From: Flavobacteriaceae bacterium Ap0902
Lineage (GTDB): Bacteria; Bacteroidota; Bacteroidia; Flavobacteriales; Weeksellaceae
Reading direction: 5' to 3'
Assembly: GCA_009835005.1 (NCBI GenBank)
Contig: WTFG01000003.1
Span: 124,001-188,000, forward strand
Length of the DNA: 64,000 nt
In this document: positions 7,333-16,393 of the stretch, piece by piece
How positions within the stretch are numbered: the first letter of the stretch is position 1
Layout of the letters: each line of letters starts with the position of its first letter
Notes under the pieces: model-generated
What the model was told of the DNA's origin: nothing
Seen by the model: the letters and a program-made list of their open reading frames with translations, nothing else
Databases searched by the model: none
Translations under genes and position numbers: made by a program

Positions 7333-9687
7333 TTATCTCCATTTATATCTTTTTATATCTTCTAAAGGATATAATTGCTCTGCCACTTCTAAATTTTGAT
7401 TTATATTTCCACGGATAGCCTTCATTCCCACAGCTCCTTGGAGATCTTCTAATTCTACAATTTCTAAATTAGATTTAATATAACCCTTGTCTTGTAGAAA
7501 TCTAAAATATCCTAAATATTCTCGTTCCATATCAGGATTAGCATAAACCACTACCAATTTATGCGGCTGGGTCAAGCGCTCCTTTGTATTTTTAATACGT
7601 GCTTTGTCAATTCGTTTTTTTATCATTTCATACCGTACATTATAAGCCCCATCTACATCAAATTTCTTCTCATCTATTCGGTATCGGATACTCATAGGGG
7701 AATCATAGGCAAATATTAAAGATGCAACCTTTAAATTAATGGGGTATTTTTCTTGGATTGCATAATACCTAGCCTCCATTTCACACATTATCTGCATTTG
7801 CCACATTCTTAAATTATATAATGCACTCTCGTGGAACATTTGTCCCTTGGCTATTGACTGTCCTACATATAAATCATGTTCTACTCCATCTGTTTTATAT
7901 TTTTGAAAATAATGAGGGAAAATCTGTTGTGCTTCTTCTTGCTTTTCATCTAGAAACTGCGCTAATTCTTGATTGATTGAATCTATAGTAGAATCATATT
8001 GCTTTCTAGCATGATATATAGTTTTGTTGTCATCTAGCGCATTTAATAACTGCTCTGCTTTTACGGATTCATGGGTATATTCTGCAAAATACTTTAATAC
8101 AGGAAGCAATCGCATTTCAAAAAAGTTTGACACTTCTCTTTCTGTATTACTATAAATTTTATTTTCTACCAGTTTTAAGTTCTTTTTAGCTTCAAGTAAT
8201 AATTGCTCATAAAAAGGCATCTTCTTAGAGCCGGTAACTTCTTCTAAGATTAGAATACTCTCTTGTAATAAATAATGTAAATCACTTTGTATGGCCACGT
8301 TTCTGGCAGATGAGGAACCTACTATATCTATTTGTCCATACAAGGGATATACTTTTTCAAAAACAATTTCTTTAAAAACAGGATTACCCCCATTTAATTT
8401 CTCTGATAAAAATCGAAAGGCTTCTTCCTCAAACTTCCATTTTACCGCTGGATGAATAGAGGTACATTCCTCTTGGATAATGGCATTTACAGTATCATTT
8501 ATTTGGTCCGCAGAACGTTTAGCATAACTTCTAATAAATGGCATTATATCATTTATCTTGACGATATTTATTTCATTAATCTGATTTTTTTTATACCCAG
8601 CGATTTCAATAATACTGTGAACTTTTCCTCCAACTACCAGTGGGATAAGCGCCAAGCTTTTGATCCCGTTATTTAACATATTTAATCGTAATTTATTATG
8701 AGGATTATCCTTATCAAATAGGGTTACGTTGGGTATAATTACCATCTCTTGATTTTCTAATATTTGGTTTTGCACAGATTCACATCCCAATATATCAAAA
8801 TCACAACAGGCTTTATTTTTCAGTAGAATAGTAGGGATATTTTTATCATACCCTCTAAAGAGCACATTATTTTCTACCAATGTGGTGCCAATATATAAAT
8901 CTGGAATATTAAATATTTTTCTAATATATTGCCGCATGGTCTTGAATGTAAAATCAGCTGATGAGCCAATTAAATGTTCTTTGAAGCCATCTATTTGATC
9001 ATCTAATGTAATATCAACCATGGTCAATAAACCAAAACCATCTACACGCCAGCTATCTTTGGGGAAATATTTATTCCATAGATGAATATCATGGGTATTA
9101 TTCAATAATTCATCTAGAACATCCTCTGTAATTTCAACAGCATTTTTATCAGGCTTTATAGAAATAAAGTCACCGTTATATGTAATTTTAAACATCTTTT
9201 TATCCCCGTTTTTTAATTCAACAGGGGTGGTAATGGGTCTATTAAAATCTATATCATACTGGTAATATTTATCTAAAATAATACTATAGGGAATAAGATT
9301 AAAAATATGACTATTTTCCTCATAAATATGTAAGAAATCTAAATGCACCCCATCTACAGAGTTTTGTTTAAGTTTCTTCATTCTTTCTGAGTCATAAAAG
9401 CTTTGGCTGGAAAGTGGATTTAATGCGGATTTCAATTCATTGGTAGTAAGAGTTTCTGGAAACAAAAAGCTCATTAGATCATTTATTGGCTCTTGGTTTG
9501 CTTCCAGATCAGCCATGTTATCAAATCCTGTGATTAAATCTGGATGTTCTTTGAATATATTTAATGCCCATTCAGCTTGTAAGCGTTGGATGCTATTCTC
9601 ACTTTCTTTTTGCTTTTCAAATAATTCCTTCAATAATTTAAATGAAGTTCTGATTTGGAAAGAACCGTTGTTAAATTTACTTTTCAT
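7333..9687 (-). CDS. GAF-domain-containing cytoplasmic protein
   Basis: A 784-aa soluble protein with no signal peptide. Residues about 240-410 look like a GAF sensor domain (FNIPDLYIGTTLVENNVLF, then LALIPLVVGGKVHSIIEIAG). The N-terminal 230 residues and the C-terminal 370 residues (rich in helices, ending with an LVVVYANPDMEREYLGYFRF segment) match nothing I can name. Flavobacteria carry similar long GAF proteins annotated only by that domain. It starts 25 bases after the HD/Pycsar-effector gene, suggesting operon co-expression and possibly a shared ligand, which is inference. No cyclase, kinase or GGDEF motif is visible. Confidence 0.7.
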   Translation of the reverse strand: MKSKFNNGSFQIRTSFKLLKELFEKQKESENSIQRLQAEWALNIFKEHPDLITGFDNMADLEANQEPINDLMSFLFPETLTTNELKSALNPLSSQSFYDSERMKKLKQNSVDGVHLDFLHIYEENSHIFNLIPYSIILDKYYQYDIDFNRPITTPVELKNGDKKMFKITYNGDFISIKPDKNAVEITEDVLDELLNNTHDIHLWNKYFPKDSWRVDGFGLLTMVDITLDDQIDGFKEHLIGSSADFTFKTMRQYIRKIFNIPDLYIGTTLVENNVLFRGYDKNIPTILLKNKACCDFDILGCESVQNQILENQEMVIIPNVTLFDKDNPHNKLRLNMLNNGIKSLALIPLVVGGKVHSIIEIAGYKKNQINEINIVKINDIMPFIRSYAKRSADQINDTVNAIIQEECTSIHPAVKWKFEEEAFRFLSEKLNGGNPVFKEIVFEKVYPLYGQIDIVGSSSARNVAIQSDLHYLLQESILILEEVTGSKKMPFYEQLLLEAKKNLKLVENKIYSNTEREVSNFFEMRLLPVLKYFAEYTHESVKAEQLLNALDDNKTIYHARKQYDSTIDSINQELAQFLDEKQEEAQQIFPHYFQKYKTDGVEHDLYVGQSIAKGQMFHESALYNLRMWQMQIMCEMEARYYAIQEKYPINLKVASLIFAYDSPMSIRYRIDEKKFDVDGAYNVRYEMIKKRIDKARIKNTKERLTQPHKLVVVYANPDMEREYLGYFRFLQDKGYIKSNLEIVELEDLQGAVGMKAIRGNINQNLEVAEQLYPLEDIKRYKWR

Positions 9688-9712
9688 AGCTACAGTTTAA
9701 AATTATTATATC

Positions 9713-10876
9713 CTATGAAATTTCTGCTATCATGAAATAACTAACCACAAAAGCCAGTGCACTGAGTACAATTCCAAACATAAATACATTATAAGTAATG
9801 CGTAATAATCTATATTTACGCTCTAAAACCAACCCTAAATAATATAAGTCCCTGGTAAGTGAATTATATAAGGTTTCTTGATTTTCTATCAGATATTCTA
9901 TTCCCCATTCAAATTCATCTAAAGTCATTTTGTTGAAGTTACCAAAGAATAATATATTACTTTGATTGTTACGTATCATATCTCTGGTGACTTCCACTTT
10001 AGAAATATTAGGTCTTGTGCTCAATACAGATAAAATAATTGATACCACACTAAAAAACAATAAAACCATGGTTGGGTAAACCAAGAAATTGTTAGATATA
10101 GAATCCAATTTTGGTAATAAATTGGCAATGGTTACAGAGATGATAATTGCATTGATAGATAATAAAATATTCGCTTTGGTATCTGCAATGGCGCTCAAAT
10201 CCATGTGATTCTTCAAGGTCACTCGAAACATGGTTTCTACGCCTCTACCAAATTTTTTTGATTTCTTTTTTTCTGCCATTTTTTTTTCTCTTTGATTTAT
10301 TTTATTTTCTAAATCTTTTTTATTTTGCTCTTTTTGTGGTTGCCATTTCTTTTGTGCAGAATCTGTGAAAAATTGATGGTCTTTCAAAAATTGTAAGTTT
10401 CCTCTATCCCAATCTGCACTCTTAATCTTTTGATGAGAATGCAGCTCTAATTCTTTTCTTAAAGCTTGAGAAACTTCAAAGAAATAATCAGCCCCCACAT
10501 GGCTACAATCTGCATCTTTCATTATCTTCTCTAATGCACCATGAGGTTCCACATTTGGGTTGGTAGCTAAAATTAGCGCTTTTATTTTATCAATTTTAAC
10601 CGAATCTACCCCTTGAGATTTGAGAAATTCTGCTGCCATTTCTGCTCCAATAGGTTCATTATCTTTGAATTGCTGGGTATAACCCAAATCGTGAAACCAT
10701 GATGCTATAAGCAATAATTCCTTGTCTTCTTCTGAACATCCCTCCCATACAGCTAATTCCTCTGCCTTGTGAGCAACCCGTTCTGTATGCGTAATGTTAT
10801 GATATAAAATATCAGAAGAAAGATTTTTTGCTAAATATTCTATAACAAAATTTTCTACTTTTTGGACTAAACTCAT
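9713..10876 (-). CDS. HD phosphohydrolase fused to Pycsar-effector (DUF5706-type) membrane domain
   Basis: A 387-aa two-part protein. Residues 1-150 form an HD domain with H30 (NITHTERV), H62-D63 (WFHDLGYTQQF) and D121/D123 (KDADCSHVGAD), a metal phosphohydrolase core. After a very basic charged linker (175-210) comes the Pycsar effector-type domain: LKNHMDLSAIADTKANILLS, two membrane helices (about 236-256 and 267-287), and a third helix at about 362-384. In Pycsar anti-phage systems such membrane effectors act with a pyrimidine cyclase; no cyclase is in this window. HD fusions of this kind are frequent in Bacteroidota. It sits 21 bases behind the phosphoesterase gene in a five-gene operon. 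Confidence 0.8.
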   Translation of the reverse strand: MSLVQKVENFVIEYLAKNLSSDILYHNITHTERVAHKAEELAVWEGCSEEDKELLLIASWFHDLGYTQQFKDNEPIGAEMAAEFLKSQGVDSVKIDKIKALILATNPNVEPHGALEKIMKDADCSHVGADYFFEVSQALRKELELHSHQKIKSADWDRGNLQFLKDHQFFTDSAQKKWQPQKEQNKKDLENKINQREKKMAEKKKSKKFGRGVETMFRVTLKNHMDLSAIADTKANILLSINAIIISVTIANLLPKLDSISNNFLVYPTMVLLFFSVVSIILSVLSTRPNISKVEVTRDMIRNNQSNILFFGNFNKMTLDEFEWGIEYLIENQETLYNSLTRDLYYLGLVLERKYRLLRITYNVFMFGIVLSALAFVVSYFMIAEIS

Positions 10877-10897
10877 TTTGTCATTTAATTAAATTTT

Positions 10898-13800
10898 TTA
10901 GAAATCAAACCCAGCACCAATCACAAATCTACCTCCATCCTCCGATCCAAAGAATGAAACATTTAGACCTATTTTATCTGCACCATTCATAAAGACTCCT
11001 CCCCCATAAGAGGTTTTCCAAATATCAGACATATCATAATCACTCCACACACGACCATAATCAAAACCACCATAGATACCATAAGACATGGGGATAAAAG
11101 CTGTTTTTAAATCACCCATTTTTAATCTTAAATCTGTGGACTGCGTATAACTAGATTTTCCTGTAAATCTTTGGTTATGAAACCCCCGTAATCCGTTATT
11201 TCCACCAATGCTTGCAGCTTGATAAAATGCCACCTCTTCTGTAGAATTAATTTGGGCATCAAACAAAGTAGAAAGAACCAATTTGCCACTTGGCACAAGT
11301 TTATGACTAAAACCTAAAGAAGGATTTAAATAAGTAAAAGATCCATGATCAAGATTGGCTGTATAACCCGCCTCTACATTTAAAACCATAGCAAGACTCG
11401 GGAAAACAGGATTATCCCTATTCTCATAATTGAATCGTCCAAAAACACCTAGGAAATTTTGATTGCTAAAATCAGATGCACGTAATTGATTGGATTGGTA
11501 CACATACCTGCCCTCTGTTTTTTCTAATTCCATGGCTTGGTAACTTAGTCCTAATTGATAAAATTGCCCGTTTTGTTTTCTTAACTTTAAAGATGGTTTG
11601 ATATGAAACTCTTCTACCAACGTTCTATAGTAGTCAAAATCCACATCATCATTATAATTAGAATTCATACCATATCCAAAGAAATTCTTGCTATAATATG
11701 GACTTCTATACAAGCCATCCAAAACTAAATTAGCATCTCCTAAAACTCTAGCAAATTCACCCATATAGGTAAGCTCTACGCCTTCTGTTGCGGTAAAAAA
11801 TTTGAGTTGTGCTTGGTGTTTTTGGGTAAATGGATTTTGCTCAAAATTATGGATGGTGTACGTAAGACTTGGGCCTATCATAAATCCATTATCTGGATTA
11901 TAGCCTAAGGCAGGAAAAGCCCAAACCCAATCGTTATATTTTAATTTATGGTAATCGTATACATTCACTTTGTAATTATCTGTCAAGTGTTTAGTCCCTT
12001 TGGAAGTTTCAAAAGTAGATTTCTTAGATTTATAATCATACATCACCACTTTTTTTCCATTATCTATTCTATAAATATCGTGGTTTTGCCCTCCAATAAT
12101 TCTAACTTTTATTTTGGCATTTCCGCTTCCATAGACATGAAAAACATCATCATCATCTAATCCATACAGCCAAATCTCTTGGGTAAATTTAGGATCAAAG
12201 ACCTTATGATGAAATAAATCCTTTTTCTCTCCCCCTTTAATTCTATAAACCTTGACCTCTGTAGAACCATTGGCTAATCGAACGACCTCAAAGAAATCAT
12301 CCTTGTCTGTCCCATTGACTGTAGCCGTTTTGTTCACTACTTTAAAATAATCTATGCCATAATTAGAGAGATTATCTCTTCTTTTCTTCAATGTGGTTAT
12401 AATCTCTTGGAAGGTTTCATCCTGTACCTCACTTGGCATTTCTTGCAGACTTTTTTCTATCACCGCATCTGTCAAGTTTTCTTGAATAAATTTAATCTCT
12501 TCTTGCCAATCTTGTTCTGTCATATCCGATAGCAATGCGACGTCTAATGGATAGGGTTCTAAATTAAATCGTTTGATATTTCTTGGCTCTGCGGAATAAT
12601 GCTGCATAAGACCTAATGAAGGAATAGCATGGGTTAAATAGCCCATAATGGCACCATCTGCCATATTAGAAAATACTTGATCTCTATCGCGCGGAATAGC
12701 TATATATGTTTCCTTGTCTCCGTCTTCTTTTACAGCCCATTTCCATTGATCATAATGTCTATCCCAATCTCCTAGAACCATATCAAACAATCTTGCCCGC
12801 AAAAAAGCCCTTTGGTCTACTTGATTCTCTTCATCTTTTCTAATTTTTTCAAAAACTTTGTAAGTGCTAATCACCTCATCTGCATTAGCAAAACTCTCTA
12901 AATTGCCATGTCCATCTGTCACCTTTTCTTCTATCATATATAATTCATCACCAAACATCTCATTGTATTTGCCCAAGACTTGCTGTTTTGGAATATACAC
13001 CAACGTTGGATTTGGATGAAGCACCCCAATCGCATCGGATAAACTTGCAACAGTAAATGGAGCGTATGGGTGCGTTCCAGTAAAAACATCCAGGATTAAG
13101 GCTTCTGTTGCCGTTTGATCAAAAGAATCTGCAACATATTGATCTTTGAAACCAACTGCCTGTATAAATTGAGTAGCACTTTTCTTCAAAGCACGCATAA
13201 CATATTCTTTGCCAGCAGGATTTACCATGTGTAACGTCATAGATTGATGGCCACCCCCTTTCCTCACAGGTTTTAGACCACCTTTATAAGAAGTTAAATC
13301 TACGGAAGGAACGGTTACCTCTGTTCCAAAATATTTTCTATATCTATCTCCCCATAAAAAAGTATGAAATTTAGATTTATTTAAATATTCATCTGGATAA
13401 ATTTTAGCAGTCTCTAACTTTTGAATTGGCTGAAAGTTGGGTGGTGTATAGCGCTTATTTTCTGGGAATATTTCTGCAGCATATAATTCTCTGCCCTGTT
13501 CACTAGAATAAAAATGAACTTGGGTAGATCCATCTTTCATCACATCTAGTCTAGCATAGCCATGATCAGAAGAACTAAATTTACCACCTGGTGTCAAACG
13601 TGTCGGATTCTTTTTAGCTCCAGAACCACTAATGATTTGTGTAATGTTGTCTTTCTGGATAAACTGTAAATTATGATCATGTCCAGAGACAAAAATTACC
13701 TTATTACCGAATTGAGAATAGGCCATCAAACGATCACTTAATTCTCTATAAAGATTGTTCTGATTGTCTGTATTGCTTACCCCACCCGTTTTACGAAATA

Positions 13801-14551
13801 AATTTTTGAGTGTTCCCAAAACTGGAACAGGCTTTAGGTGGGACTTAAATGCATATTGCCCCCCATGGGTACCATTAGTCATCACTGGGTTGTGGATAGC
13901 TATAAGTGTCGTCTTTCCATCAGCTTTTTTAATTTCACTCTCTACTTCTTCCCAAAATTGTTCTTTGGTCTTAATATCACATTCATCATTCATGGTAGGA
14001 TGTTTATCCCAATTCGTGATATACCATTGGGAATCTATAACGATCAACACCAATTCATCTCCCATATTGATGCGCTTGAATGGGCAGCCATCTTCTGGGT
14101 AAAAACTTTTCTCACCTAGTGCGTCTTGTACTCTTTCTTGTTGCCGTTGCACCCCCTTTAAACCAGAATACCAATCATGGTTGCCAGGCACAAAGATGGT
14201 ATTTCCAGGAAATGATTTCCCCAAGGCGATTTGTGCATCCAAAATTTCCTCCTTCGCTTTTCTATCTGGATGATCTTTAGGAGGCATCCCATGCCAATAA
14301 ATATTATCACCTAAAAAGATAAGCGTACTATGATGCTCATCAGCGTCTTTAGAAGCTTCTAAAACATCATTGAGAACAATCCCTTGTGTTTCTTTTACAC
14401 CAGCATCCCCAATTAAATAAAAGGAATGTTCTACTCCTATAGAAGAAGATGGAATTTTATAATTCTCTTCATTTTCTGCATACTGCGTAGTGTACGTGGC
14501 ACAACCGCTAAAAAGGATAGATAGTATTAAAATAGGTATATATCTGATCAT
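10898..14551 (-). CDS. Outer-membrane lipoprotein fusing metallophosphoesterase, kinase-like segment and surface-antigen barrel
   Basis: A 1217-aa exported protein with a lipobox LFSGC (C17). Residues 40-340 are a calcineurin-like phosphoesterase with GDAG (48-51), GDN (81-83), GNHD (123-126), AIHNP (H220) and GHDH (290-293), a complete two-metal site. Residues about 395-740 contain VMRALKK (K456/K457), GDWDRHYDQW (594-603) and PRDRDQ (620-625), a layout reminiscent of a protein-kinase-like or HipA/CotH fold; this is inference. Residues about 870-1217 are an Omp85/surface-antigen-type beta-barrel ending in F (FVIGAGFDF), with the LRGF motif in GGNNGLRGFHNQRF. Second cistron of the operon, 18 bases after the propeller lipoprotein. 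Confidence 0.8.
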   Translation of the reverse strand: MIRYIPILILSILFSGCATYTTQYAENEENYKIPSSSIGVEHSFYLIGDAGVKETQGIVLNDVLEASKDADEHHSTLIFLGDNIYWHGMPPKDHPDRKAKEEILDAQIALGKSFPGNTIFVPGNHDWYSGLKGVQRQQERVQDALGEKSFYPEDGCPFKRINMGDELVLIVIDSQWYITNWDKHPTMNDECDIKTKEQFWEEVESEIKKADGKTTLIAIHNPVMTNGTHGGQYAFKSHLKPVPVLGTLKNLFRKTGGVSNTDNQNNLYRELSDRLMAYSQFGNKVIFVSGHDHNLQFIQKDNITQIISGSGAKKNPTRLTPGGKFSSSDHGYARLDVMKDGSTQVHFYSSEQGRELYAAEIFPENKRYTPPNFQPIQKLETAKIYPDEYLNKSKFHTFLWGDRYRKYFGTEVTVPSVDLTSYKGGLKPVRKGGGHQSMTLHMVNPAGKEYVMRALKKSATQFIQAVGFKDQYVADSFDQTATEALILDVFTGTHPYAPFTVASLSDAIGVLHPNPTLVYIPKQQVLGKYNEMFGDELYMIEEKVTDGHGNLESFANADEVISTYKVFEKIRKDEENQVDQRAFLRARLFDMVLGDWDRHYDQWKWAVKEDGDKETYIAIPRDRDQVFSNMADGAIMGYLTHAIPSLGLMQHYSAEPRNIKRFNLEPYPLDVALLSDMTEQDWQEEIKFIQENLTDAVIEKSLQEMPSEVQDETFQEIITTLKKRRDNLSNYGIDYFKVVNKTATVNGTDKDDFFEVVRLANGSTEVKVYRIKGGEKKDLFHHKVFDPKFTQEIWLYGLDDDDVFHVYGSGNAKIKVRIIGGQNHDIYRIDNGKKVVMYDYKSKKSTFETSKGTKHLTDNYKVNVYDYHKLKYNDWVWAFPALGYNPDNGFMIGPSLTYTIHNFEQNPFTQKHQAQLKFFTATEGVELTYMGEFARVLGDANLVLDGLYRSPYYSKNFFGYGMNSNYNDDVDFDYYRTLVEEFHIKPSLKLRKQNGQFYQLGLSYQAMELEKTEGRYVYQSNQLRASDFSNQNFLGVFGRFNYENRDNPVFPSLAMVLNVEAGYTANLDHGSFTYLNPSLGFSHKLVPSGKLVLSTLFDAQINSTEEVAFYQAASIGGNNGLRGFHNQRFTGKSSYTQSTDLRLKMGDLKTAFIPMSYGIYGGFDYGRVWSDYDMSDIWKTSYGGGVFMNGADKIGLNVSFFGSEDGGRFVIGAGFDF

Positions 14552-14569
14552 ATTATAGTTATTTAATTA

Positions 14570-15490
14570 TCAAGATTTTAGTTTAAATTTAAATAGCCTA
14601 CCACCCTTACCCTTCATTTCTGTACTAATATATAAATGATGCGCATCAAAGGTTATACCCTCTGCTTGGGGGAACAATTTCTTATCTAAGAATAAAATAT
14701 TTTTAATTTCTTTTTGGGAATTAAAAATAACCACTAAACTTCCCTTGGCAGAAACAATATAGATATCTCCATTTGTTGGTTGAATTTCTATACCAGAAGG
14801 AGCAAATGCTTTGATTCTCTTGCGTAATTCTTTTTTCTCCTTATCAGAGATTGTTATGTCATCCAATTGATTGTTTAACTGATTTATCAAAACATCTTTT
14901 GTAATTTCTAAAAAAGGTTTTGGCTCTAACTTTTCTGTCTCAATATCCAATGCATATATAGCCTTAACCTTCCTATGCTTATCATAATCAATGGTTCTTT
15001 CCTTGGCAGCCAATAATAATCTATTGGATGGCGCATCAAAGGCTAATCCTTCTATATCATTTTTAGTAGTTAAACCTGTTTTAACCTTTCTAGTCTTATC
15101 AGTTTGGGGATTATAAAAAAATAGATGACCAGAACTATTCACAATAACAAATTGATCATTCATCTTAGCGATTCCTTCATAGTCCCCTTTTTTACCAAAT
15201 TGGATGGTCTCTAAGGTCTGCCCATTCTCTGGATTAATTTTAAAAATTATTCCTTTCTCATCATTATGCGTTAAAAGCACTTTCTCATTATCATCATAGG
15301 CTAATCCAGAAACTTCTTCTAACGCGGATTCTAATGGAAACATCGCTGCATCCGTGAAGTCATATAAAACGTTGCTAGATTCAATAGTAATGGAATCTGG
15401 CACTTGTTTAGACCCATTGATGGAGACTTTGCTTGTACATGCATGCAAAGCAATGGATATAAAGATAAAAATAGAAAGCTTGAAATTCAT
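14570..15490 (-). CDS. SdiA-regulated/phytase-like beta-propeller lipoprotein
   Basis: A 306-aa lipoprotein. An upstream TTG and ATG are also in frame, but the ATG at 15490 gives a clean signal (MNFKLSIFIFISIALHAC, lipobox C18) and lies 18 bases downstream of a perfect -7 box that overlaps the longer start. The mature part is a beta-propeller with repeating LEEVSGLAYDD, GDYEGIAKMND, NDIEGLAFD, and FPQAEGITFD units, typical of the SdiA-regulated/esterase-like phytase group. Such proteins bind or hydrolyse phospho-compounds in some cases, but the substrate here is unknown. It is the promoter-proximal gene of the operon running to 6424. Confidence 0.75.
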   Translation of the reverse strand: MNFKLSIFIFISIALHACTSKVSINGSKQVPDSITIESSNVLYDFTDAAMFPLESALEEVSGLAYDDNEKVLLTHNDEKGIIFKINPENGQTLETIQFGKKGDYEGIAKMNDQFVIVNSSGHLFFYNPQTDKTRKVKTGLTTKNDIEGLAFDAPSNRLLLAAKERTIDYDKHRKVKAIYALDIETEKLEPKPFLEITKDVLINQLNNQLDDITISDKEKKELRKRIKAFAPSGIEIQPTNGDIYIVSAKGSLVVIFNSQKEIKNILFLDKKLFPQAEGITFDAHHLYISTEMKGKGGRLFKFKLKS

Positions 15491-15508
15491 AACCTTGCTA
15501 AAATACAT

Positions 15509-15516
15509 CAAATATA
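15509..15516 (-). promoter_or_regulatory. Putative -7 promoter box (TATATTTG) of the five-gene operon
   Basis: A perfect match to the Bacteroidota TAnnTTTG element on the minus strand, 18 bases upstream of the ATG at 15490. It overlaps the longer alternative start and therefore argues for the shorter protein. I see no convincing -33 TTG element at the right spacing. Confidence 0.5.
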
Positions 15517-15649
15517 CTTATTTATAACTACTTAAAAATTAAACATTTGTAAATCAATTGATAAGACTAATGGAACGAAACATAAGGTACATTATTCATT
15601 TGATTCTTTATATCAATTTTATTACTATCAAAAAGTGCTTTTGCAGGTA

Positions 15650-15684
15650 GAAAAACCGTTTTTGCAATGAACAAAAACGGTTTC
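15650..15684 (-). terminator. Rho-independent terminator after the DUF1440 gene
   Basis: A 12-bp perfect inverted repeat (AAACCGTTTTTG at 15653-15664 and CAAAAACGGTTT at 15672-15683) with a 7-base loop; the minus-strand transcript ends in a T tract. It lies 31 bases downstream of the stop codon at 15715. Confidence 0.8.
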
Positions 15685-15714
15685 AAAATCTTTCTACAAT
15701 TAATAAGATTAAAT

Positions 15715-16242
15715 TTATAAAACCTTGTTCAATACTTTTCTGCTTTGTTCCATAGCCACACCAAAGACCAAGTGAGAACCAAATTCCCAAAACCACCAAG
15801 AAACTGGCATGTCCTTAACATCTCCCTGTAGGTCTAGCAATGGAAGTACAGAACCATGGGTGGAACTCCAAATAGCAGCCCCAGCTGTTACCCCACCATC
15901 AAAAGCTAATTTTTTATTATTATTATTCACCATTAATACATAGGCTACTCCAATGAACATACCCATTCCGTAGTGAATGTACGGCAAACTCTCTATTTTT
16001 TGCTCTTTTGTTAATTCTTTTCCTGTAAATTGATGATAAACCTTCTCTGCTAAAACGGAGGGTGGCATATTCTCTGGTTGATTGGTCACATCTGCACCTT
16101 TCAACGCTAGTTGTTTCTTAGAAGGAGGATAAACTTCTTCACCAAAACGCTGTAAAGATGGTTCAACTTTGGCTTTTATCCAAGAGGCTATTACGCCTCC
16201 AATTACTCCTACTGCGATTGATTTTAATATTGTATTGCCCAT
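15715..16242 (-). CDS. DUF1440 (YagU-like) membrane protein
   Basis: A 175-aa inner-membrane protein. It has a glycine-rich hydrophobic N-terminus (ILKSIAVGVIGGVIASWIKA), a second hydrophobic segment around 94-105 (GMFIGVAYVLMV), the HGSVLPLLDLQ stretch typical of the family at 129-139, and a tryptophan-rich WWFWEFGSHLVFG near the end. Function is not established; E. coli YagU affects acid survival. It is flanked by its own terminator and by a 151-base gap to the psd gene, so it is probably monocistronic. Confidence 0.75.
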   Translation of the reverse strand: MGNTILKSIAVGVIGGVIASWIKAKVEPSLQRFGEEVYPPSKKQLALKGADVTNQPENMPPSVLAEKVYHQFTGKELTKEQKIESLPYIHYGMGMFIGVAYVLMVNNNNKKLAFDGGVTAGAAIWSSTHGSVLPLLDLQGDVKDMPVSWWFWEFGSHLVFGVAMEQSRKVLNKVL

Positions 16243-16393
16243 GTTTTTTTTAGATTACAAAGATTAATGGTAAATAAATTTTATAAGATAAATCAATAAT
16301 TTAATACAAATTTATAAATAAAAAGTTAAGGATACAATCTGTTTATGACGCCTGTTTAACAATCGATTGATCTAACGCCTAAGTGAAAAAAAC

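Noticed and set aside
9713-10876. A complete Pycsar anti-phage system
   Set aside because: No adenylate/guanylate-cyclase-type pyrimidine cyclase gene occurs in the operon or the window.
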